From Poronia punctata (Eukaryota > Ascomycota > Sordariomycetes > Xylariales > Xylariaceae), in contig MU401800.1 of the NCBI GenBank assembly GCA_022579005.1, positions 1-29,708 of the forward strand: a DNA stretch of 29,708 bases, in the 5' to 3' direction. The first letter of the stretch is position 1. Each line of letters starts with the position of its first letter. The translations under genes and the position numbers were made by a program. Below are positions 22,701 to 29,708 of the stretch, one piece after another. The notes under the pieces were generated by a model. It searched no databases and was not told where the DNA came from. It worked only from the letters and a program-made list of their open reading frames with translations.

Positions 22701-24940
22701 TAACTTTAATTAAAGTATAAAAGTTAAAATTAAAAGTTAAAAAGTAGTTTTTTACATTTAAACTATAGTTTTTATTAGTAATATGCTTTAATAAGCTAAA
22801 AATAGTAGTTTTAAAAAGTTTTAAGCTTTTAAATATTACTATAACTACTATATTAAATCTAGCTAAAAGCAAAATAAAATAAACTTTGTTTGCTATAAGT
22901 AATATTATTACTAGCTAATATATATGCAAAATAAAATAAAAAAGCTTAAAAGTATAAAGCAAAATAACTTTAGTTAATAATAAAAGCTTAATACTTTTTA
23001 CTTTATACTAAAAATTATAGCACTAGCGCTTAATATTATTTTTACTTGCTTATATAATATATATTATTTTAAATATACTAAACTTTTTAACTTAAAATAT
23101 TTTTTTTTATAATAGTATTTTTATTATTAATACAATAAATAATTATACTTTTTACTTATATACATTTTAATTTCTTTTTAATTTTTATTAACTTTATTTT
23201 TTAAAGTATTATTTATTAAGTTATAAAATGTTTACTTATACTTTATAAAAAAAAAAATTTATTTTCTTATATAGTTAGCTTTAGCTTAAATACTTTAAAA
23301 AAAACTTTTTAACATATGCTAAAAACGCTATAAATAATCTTATTAACTTTATTATTTTTATATTTATAGCTATAGTAAAAAGTAGTATAGTTTTAATAAA
23401 AAACTTTATACTTTAAAATAACTTTAAAACTATAAAATAGCTAGTTTATACTAGTTATAAAGTTTTTAATAAGCTATGCTATATTATAATAATAATAGTT
23501 TCTTATACTAGTTTTATAGTATTAAATATAATAATTAAAAAAAAAGCTAGTAGCTAAACTTAAAAACTTTTATTTATAAAAAATACTATATGTTTAAATA
23601 TATATATTGTTTTTTATTATTATAATTTTATAGCTAAATATGCTATAATAGTAACTTATAACGTATTAATAAGCAAAAACCTTTACTAGTAAGTTAAACT
23701 TTACTAAGCAGCTTTATATAATAGTATATAATTAGCTTTATAAAGTGTATACTTTTAACTTGCAAATTAAAATAAACTAAAAAATTTTAGTTTTTTTTTT
23801 TACTAATTTTCCTTTTTTTGTTTTTAAAAGCACTAAGTTAAAGCTATTATTATTTAGCATATAATTATAAGTATAACTAATATGCGCTTTTAAATAGTTT
23901 AAATATTAAGTATATAAAATAAACTACTTAAATATTAAAAAAGGTTTTTTTATTAAATTAAATAATTAAATAACTTTTTATTTTATGCTTTATAATATAG
24001 TATAATATAATAACTTAAAACTTATAGCTAATATTTAGTACTTATATAAGCATTGCTTAACCTTGTTTAAAAAAGCATTAGCTTAATTTAATTAAAATAA
24101 ACTAAAATAAAAGCTTTAAGCTACTAAAAACTAAAATAATTATAAGCTTAATATAGCTATTTTAATAAATAAAAACTATTAAAACCTTTTTATTATTAAT
24201 AAAATCTTAATTAAAAAAATAAAAAAGCTAATATATATTATTTAAAAAAAACAATTTTTGCTTTTTTAAACTAAGCAAATATTTAAAGCTTTTTTATTAA
24301 AGTTAAGGCTTATATACTATATAAACTATAAAAAACTTAATTATTAGCTTTTAGCTTATAAAAATTAAGCTATAATTTAGTATGCTTATAAATATACTTT
24401 TAATTAACTATAAATAGCTAAAAAATAAGTATAAGCGTTTTAATATTTTTATATAAACATTTAACTTTATTATTAATTAGTATAAAAAAGTAAAGCTATT
24501 ATAATTTAATTAATATTTATTTAATAGTAAAAAAAACAAATGTTTTATTTTTAGTAAAAAATAAGCTATAGTTTATTATAAATATAAATATAGCTATATT
24601 AATTATATTTTTCTTTTTAATGTTTATAGTAAATATTATATTTTTTTTATTATTATACCTTTTTAATGCACTAAAAAAGTTAATTATATTTTTAGCTTAA
24701 AAATAATATAAGAAAATAAAAATACTATTATAATAATTAGCATTATAATATGTATTAAACTTTATAATATTTTTAATGCTAATATATTTTAAGCAATTAA
24801 GCTATTTTTATTTTATATTGTTAACGTTTTAAGTATTAGTTATATATATAATAACTAAAATATTAAAATGTTTTAAGTTATATATATAGTATATATATAA
24901 TATAATTTTTATTAGCAGCTTTAATTTAATATTTATAATA

Positions 24941-25283
24941 TTGCTTATTATAATGCTTTTTTATTTAAAGTATATATTTTATTTTAATTTGCTTATATTA
25001 ATTAATTTTATTTATTTAATATTAAAAATAGTACTTATTTATTATAATGCTTTTATTTTATTATTTAAAGTATACATTTTATTTAATCTGCTTATATTAA
25101 TTAATTTTATTTATTTAATATTAAAAATAATACTTATTTATTATAATGCTTTTATTTTGTTATTTAAAGTATTTATTTTATTTAATTTGCTTATATTAAT
25201 TAATTTTATTTATTTAACATTAAAAATAGTACTTATTTATTATAATACTTTTATTTTGCTGTTTTAAAGTATGCATTTTATTT
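24941..25283. repeat. 99-bp tandem repeat, about 3.5 units
   Basis: A 99-bp unit containing TTATAATGCTTTTAT, TTATTTAAAGTAT and GCTTATATTAATTAATTTTA repeats three times and then partly. Because 99 is a multiple of three, the stop-free frame of the first unit carries through and creates a spurious 108-codon open frame of Ile/Leu/Phe/Tyr repeats. I treat that frame as non-coding. Near identity of the units against the degraded surroundings suggests expansion after, or late in, the mutation process. Confidence 0.88.
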
Positions 25284-25510
25284 ACTATTTAATTAGTTAT
25301 ATTATTATTGTTAACTAATAATTTTAAGAGTTTTTAAAATAATTAATTTAATAGATTTTTTAACTTAAACCTTTTGCTTATAGTAAGTAAATATATCTTT
25401 TTTTTACTTAGGTTTTTTAAGCTAATATTTAATATATTAAATTTATTTAATTTTAATTATATTTATTATGCGCTAATTATAGTATTAGTTTTCTTTACAT
25501 TTATAGCTTA

Positions 25511-25597
25511 AAAAAGTAAAAATAAAAGTAAAAATAAAAATAAAGGCAATAAAAGTAAAAATAAAAATAAAAGTAATAAAATAAAAGTAAAAATAAA
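25511..25597. repeat. AAAAGTAAAAATA low-complexity tract
   Basis: Short irregular repeats of AAAAGTAAAAATAAA with one GGCAAT interruption. Purine-rich on the plus strand. No function seen. Confidence 0.8.
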
Positions 25598-25835
25598 TCT
25601 TAATATATAAAAAAGCAAAAAAGAAGCTAAAATAGTAGCAGCAATTAAAAAGCAGTTAATTAAATATTATTAAAACAAATATAATATATTATTAATTAAG
25701 CTAAACTATAAATAAAATATTTGCTAATAAAGCAGCAAACTTATAGCATAACAGTTTTAAGTAAACAATAATTATTAAACTAATAATAATTGTTTCTAAT
25801 ACTACAATTAGAAAAAAAAGCTATAGTTGTAAGTC

Positions 25836-25874
25836 TAACAATTATTGTTCCTAGCTACATTATTCTGCTATAGT
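25836..25874 (-). repeat. Right terminal inverted repeat of the 8.3-kb element
   Basis: Reads TAACAATTATTGTTCCTAGC...CTGCTATAGT and mirrors 17556-17592. ACTT follows at 25875-25878. Confidence 0.75.
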
Positions 25875-25878
25875 ACTT

Positions 25879-25942
25879 GGCTAACAAACTTAAACAGCCC
25901 TGAGCTTAGGTAATTTGTTCCCTACTCGTAGGCATCTCTTAA
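25879..25942. other. 64-bp unmutated host-like remnant between two transposons
   Basis: Between the TIR element and the copia LTR lies a short stretch of normal composition (GGCTAACAAACTTAAACAGC, then CTGAGCTTAGG, and a small palindrome CCTACTCGTAGG). It is probably the continuation of the intergenic DNA that ends at 17551 on the other side of the 8.3-kb insertion. Confidence 0.6.
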
Positions 25943-26165
25943 TGTCAGAACTAGTATAAATAGCTAAATTGTATGTATTGATTAATATACGCGTAAAGAG
26001 GTAAAACTTCTTCTTTTTGCAAAATCTGCACATACTAAATAGGTAAGGAAGGACCTTTTGTAAAAAGACCTTTTCCTTTATAGTAGTCTTTACTGCAGCT
26101 GTATAACTTTTACTATATAGGTATTATATTAATTTTTATTATCTTATAACTTGTTAGATCTAATA
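25943..26165 (-). repeat. 3' LTR of the Ty1/copia element
   Basis: Same family as 210-431, but less mutated here (TGTCAGAAC, ATACGCGTAAAGAGG, AAAATCTGCACATAC kept). In element orientation it starts TATTAGATCTAACAAG, with an original TGTTAGATCTAACA palindrome likely, and ends TTCTGACA. It is followed on the plus strand by TACCCCTTTAAA, the complement of a polypurine tract. The outer flank CTTAA (25938-25942) would be the target duplication to look for beyond the other LTR. Confidence 0.85.
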
Positions 26166-26175
26166 TACCCCTTTA
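26166..26175 (-). other. Polypurine tract of the copia element
   Basis: In element orientation TTTAAAGGGGTA stands directly before the 3' LTR. An AAAGGGG-type tract at this place is the usual primer for plus-strand synthesis. It fixes element orientation and distinguishes this LTR from the copy at 210-431, which lacks it. Confidence 0.75.
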
Positions 26176-27234
26176 AAATAAGCTAATATACTAGTTTATT
26201 TTATAGCTGTAAATAACACCTTTATTTTATAGTATTATAGCTTTTATAGTAATAGTTATAGTGTTTTAAATCGTTTTAATTTATTTTTTTAGTTTTTTTA
26301 CACTTTTATAGTAACAAGCTAGTTAATTTTAGTTTAAATAGCTTTAACGTTAACTAAATTAATTTGTTATAAAAAGCTTGCCTACTTATTTTGTGCTAAA
26401 GACTTTATAAAACTATTTGCTATTATTAAATTTGTTAGTATATAAACTATTTAAAGCGTTTTATTAATTACTTTTTAACGTAACTAGTAGTTATATATGT
26501 TAACGTGCTATAATTTTGTTTTAAGTGTTGTAATATTTTTATTTACTAAACTAATAGTTTATTAGTTATTATACTAAATAATAATATGCTTTTGTTTTAA
26601 ATTAATGCTAAGCTTATTAATAAGCTAGCTAATAAATATAGCTTTTTTTATAGCCTAAGCTAACGTAAAAAGCTTAGCTTTAGTTATAAAGGTAATAATA
26701 ATATTTTGTTTATTTGCTTTTTAATTAATAAGTTTACTAAAAAAAAGTATTATATATACTTATAAGCTTTTTTAATTAATAGTATTGTTAGCAAATAATA
26801 AATTACTAGCTACTTTAAGCTTATTTTTGTTTTTAAACTATAAAGCAAGGCGTTAATTTGCTTAAAAATAGTTTAATACTTAGTTAGCAGCAGTATAGTA
26901 AGCAAAAAAAAAGTTATTATTAAATTATAAAAGCTATAACGTAATAAAAGCAATATTTAGTTTAGTAATAACTATAGCATATATAATTAATTTAATTTTG
27001 CGTTAATAGTAACAAACTTTTTAATAAGTAGTAGTCCTTTTATATAAAAGCAGCTTAATAAATTTTATAAAAGTTAATAGCATTTTGCTTAAAAAGTTAC
27101 TTAACTTATATATTTTTTTAATATATATAGCTTATAATAGCTAAATTAAGCCTTGCTTGCAATTTTAAATAATTTTTATATTTAAAAACTATTTTAAATT
27201 ATAACCTCTAGTTAGTTAATATTAGTTTTTTAAT

Positions 27235-27560
27235 TTTTTAATAGCTACAAAAGCTTTAAATTTGCAAATCTTTTAATAAGCAAGCACAAGGTTATTAATA
27301 TATATAAATAATAATATTTTATTTTTAATAAATATATAAGGTTTATAAGGCACTAGCTTAAATCTAAGCTTTAAAAGCGTTAATATAAGCTCTTTTTGCT
27401 ATAGAAATAGTAATTTTTATAATTTATAAAAGGCTTTTAAAAGTTATAAAATACGTTTTTTTTTTTTGCAGCTATAAAGCATTTTTATATATATTAGTTT
27501 TTAAAGCAATGCGTTAACAAAGGCGTTAATTATATTATATTATTTTAACTTAAAGTTAAA
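27235..27560 (-). pseudogene. Copia reverse transcriptase relic, dead (YINN for YVDD)
   Basis: Reading downward on the minus strand: FVNALL, LIYIKM, KKKRIL*LLKAFYKL, LLFL*QKELILTLLKLRF, KLVPYKPYIFIKNKILLFIY, INNLVLAY. These fit the copia order DVVNAFLN..L.E.VYM..P.G, G.VL.L.KALYGLRQ, P..W...L...L..LGF, EPC.FI..ILL.YVDDL. The active-site Asp pair at 27291-27302 is Asn-Asn, and Gln, Arg and Trp positions have become stops, as expected from G-to-A and C-to-T changes. The pattern match is from memory of the family and was not aligned. Confidence 0.82.
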
Positions 27561-29708
27561 CTTAGCTACAATAATAGCTAGTGTTTTAAAAGACTTTTTA
27601 GCTAAAGTAAAAGTATATATATTTTTATGTTTATTTATAAGCTATTAGTTTTTTTAAACTATAATTTATGCTTTATATTTTAAGTAAAAGCTTTTTTTAT
27701 TAAACTTATAAATATATACTTATATATAGTTTAAAATTTAATATTTTTTAGCTATATAAGCAAAAACTTTTTTTTAAAAGCTTATTTTATTATAACTAGC
27801 TAAATAGTTATTTTTAGCTTTAAAAAACTTACTTTTTAAAAAATAATTTTTAAGTTTTTTATATAATTTTAAAAGCAGCAAAAGCTTGCTTTAATATATA
27901 AAAATATTTTTTTTAATTTTTTTTTTATAAAAAAACTATAGCAGCTAGTTTATATAATTTCTTTTTATTTTAAAGGTATTATTAAAGTAGTATAGTAAAC
28001 GTCTAAGCGCCTTAGCTTTTATAGCCTTGCTTACTTATATACTATGCGCTAATTTAAAAGTATATAAGCATTTAGCATTAAACGTAGCTTTTTAGCATTT
28101 TATTTATTTATTATTACTAGTACAAGCTTTTTAGCTTAATTTTAATAGTTTAAGCAGCTTAGCAAAAAAAAGCAAAAAGTTTTTATTAACGTATATACTT
28201 TTTAAAGTAGACAAACTATTATTATACTTATTATTTATAAATGTTTTTGCTTAGTAGGCTTTAAATAAAATAAAAAACTTATTATAACGCTTATTAAAAT
28301 TAGCATTTTTAATTGCTATAAGCATTACTACGTTAAAAAAAAACTATAAAGGTATAAAATATAGTTAAAATTTTAAGTTAGTATAAAGGTAATTAATTTT
28401 ATTAAACTTAAAGTTTTTAGTATTTTTAACACTTTGCTTATTTGCTACGCTGCTTTTAGCTTTTAAATGTTATAGTATATATTTTATTTTATTTTTATTT
28501 TTATAAAAATTAGTATTTTAATATTATAATTTAAACTTAGAAATTAAGGTCTTATTTAAAAGATTTATAATAAATTTGCAGTTAAGTATTTAAAGCTTAT
28601 TTTTTAGTTTATTAAGCTTTTTATTAAATATTTAGTTTTTGTTAAATTTTACGTTTTTAGTTTAAATTACTTAATTAGTTAAAAAATTTTAAATTTTGTA
28701 AATATTAGTTAACTTATAGCTAACAAGATAACTTATTTAAGCTTTAAGGCTTAGCTTTAAAAAATAATTTTTTTTTTTTATATTAGCAGTAAAAGCATAG
28801 GCTTTATATTTATAAACTTGTAAATAGTTAAGCTTTAGTTTTTTAATTTTAATATAGCTATTTTAAAATATAAAGTAAGTATAAAAACGTTTATATAAAG
28901 TTTTTTAGTAAAACATATATTTAAGTGTTTAGTTTAATAAATATACTATAGCCTTGTTAATTTTAACTTAAAAGGTTTTTAAAAGCTTTACGCTAGTTTT
29001 TATATACTAAGCACGCTTTTTAACTATTTAGCTAAATTATTTGCTAGCACTGTTTTAAGCTTAAGTATTAAGTGTTAAAATTTTTAATATAATAAGTGCT
29101 TTATTAACTAAGTAGTTTATAATTATTTATAACTACAAAAGTTGTTTATTTAATTTAATAATAATAACTTATTTTTTATAAACTGCTTACGCTTTTTTTA
29201 TAAAATACTTAAGCAGCGTTTTTAATATGTTTATGTTAAGGCTTTATAAATAGTAATTAAATATATGCTTAAAATATTTTTTAGTTATAAAAAGCATTAA
29301 TACTTTATTATTAAAACCTTTGTTATAAAAATGCTAATTTATAGCAATGCGCTTAAATAAACAATTTAATTAGTTTTTAAGTACTTTGTTAATTTAGTTT
29401 TTAAGCTTTTTATATATATACTTAAAGCAATCTGTTAATTTAATGCCTTAGCTTAAAGATTTTCTAATTTTTACCTTTTTTACTTAGCTTATTAGGTGCT
29501 AAAGTGCATTAGGACCTAGGTAGCTAAGCTAGAGATGCTATTTAAAAAAATTTGCTTTAAAGGCAAGCTATTTAGTATATTTTATATACATGTTCTTTTA
29601 AGTATAAAAAAAGGCTTTATTTATATTTAGCAGTAAATATTTTAAAACGTATTAGTTATACTTATTTTATACTTAGTATAATATTAAGTAATTAAGTTTT
29701 TTAAAATA

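Larger units (their letters stand above)
17556..25874. mobile_element. 8.3-kb DNA transposon with terminal inverted repeats, RIP-degraded, class unknown
   Basis: The ends are mirrored. The left starts ACTATAGCAGGAAAATG..TAGGAACAATTGTTA. The reverse complement of the right end reads ACTATAGCAGAATAATG..TAGGAACAATAATTGTTA. The outer 10 bp are identical and the similarity spans about 37 bp. ACTT lies directly outside both ends (17552-17555 and 25875-25878), a likely 4-bp target duplication. A TA duplication with TIRs starting CTATAGCAG is the alternative reading. AATAATTGTT-type words recur just inside both ends. The interior is heavily AT-rich with stops in all frames, and I could not recognise a transposase. 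The size and a 3-4-bp duplication would be compatible with large superfamilies such as Academ, but this is only a suggestion. Nested insertions inside cannot be excluded. Confidence 0.72.
25943..29708 (-). mobile_element. Ty1/copia LTR retrotransposon, RIP-degraded, 5' part outside window
   Basis: The minus strand carries a copia-type reverse transcriptase relic at about 27.23-27.56 kb, upstream (in element sense) of a polypurine tract and LTR at 26175-25943. Copia gene order (protease, integrase, reverse transcriptase, RNase H) places RNase H at about 26.2-27.2 kb and integrase above 27.6 kb. I cannot read those parts through the mutations. A usual length near 5 kb puts the 5' LTR just beyond the window end, consistent with no second LTR being present. 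Confidence 0.82.

Noticed and set aside
24941..25267. 108-codon hydrophobic open frame as a membrane protein gene
   Set aside because: It is produced by a 99-bp tandem repeat in AT-rich DNA; the composition is only what the base bias dictates.
210..26165. A single giant LTR- or Starship-like element bounded by the two LTR copies and carrying the three genes
   Set aside because: The right copy has its own copia interior and polypurine tract outside the interval, the left copy lacks a matching target duplication, and no captain recombinase was recognised. The genes look like ordinary host genes.

Overview
The window looks like nuclear DNA of a filamentous ascomycete (Pezizomycotina). A gene island of about 6.2 kb with ordinary base composition (roughly 11.29-17.55 kb) sits between two very AT-rich blocks (1-11.29 kb and 17.56-29.7 kb). 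The fungal call rests on short introns with GTAAGT donors and CTGAC-like branch sites, on the protein families, and on the AT-rich blocks, which look like transposons degraded by repeat-induced point mutation (RIP). In those blocks CpA is almost absent, TpA dominates, most surviving C follows G, and reading frames are full of TAA/TAG. Bases 1-60 have 9 G/C out of 60. I cannot name the species; TACCTA/TAGGTA-rich spacers would suit a sordariomycete, but this is only an impression.

Left block: an LTR copy (210-431); the relic of a PIF/Harbinger-like (DDE_4) transposase (about 1.42-1.93 kb, +); and a Ty3/gypsy retrotransposon on the minus strand with both LTRs (2308-9105), whose reverse transcriptase can still be read through the mutations. 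An unassigned AT-rich stretch (9106-10701) follows, then a large imperfect palindrome (10702-11344) that straddles the island border.

Island: an intronless gene for a mitochondrial oxidoreductase-like (OXLD1/UPF0651 type) protein (+, 11597-12598) converges on a three-exon gene for hypoxanthine-guanine phosphoribosyltransferase (HPT1 type, -, 12934-14033). After a 1.56-kb spacer with an 18-bp minisatellite comes a two-exon gene for a DmpA/BapA-type (peptidase family S58) aminopeptidase (-, 15597-16903). HPT1 serves purine salvage. Nothing ties the three genes into one pathway, so the island looks like ordinary genome trapped between transposon blocks.

Right block: an 8.3-kb element with terminal inverted repeats and a 4-bp target duplication (17556-25874), class unknown, carrying two tandem-repeat tracts. 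Then 64 bp of unmutated host-like DNA, then the 3' end of a minus-strand Ty1/copia element (3' LTR 25943-26165, polypurine tract, reverse transcriptase near 27.2-27.6 kb) that runs off the window. Its LTR is the same family as the copy at 210-431.

I found no rRNA, convincing tRNA, CRISPR array or gene cluster, and no new multi-gene system. The least explained items are the 8.3-kb TIR element and the asymmetrically mutated palindrome at the island border.
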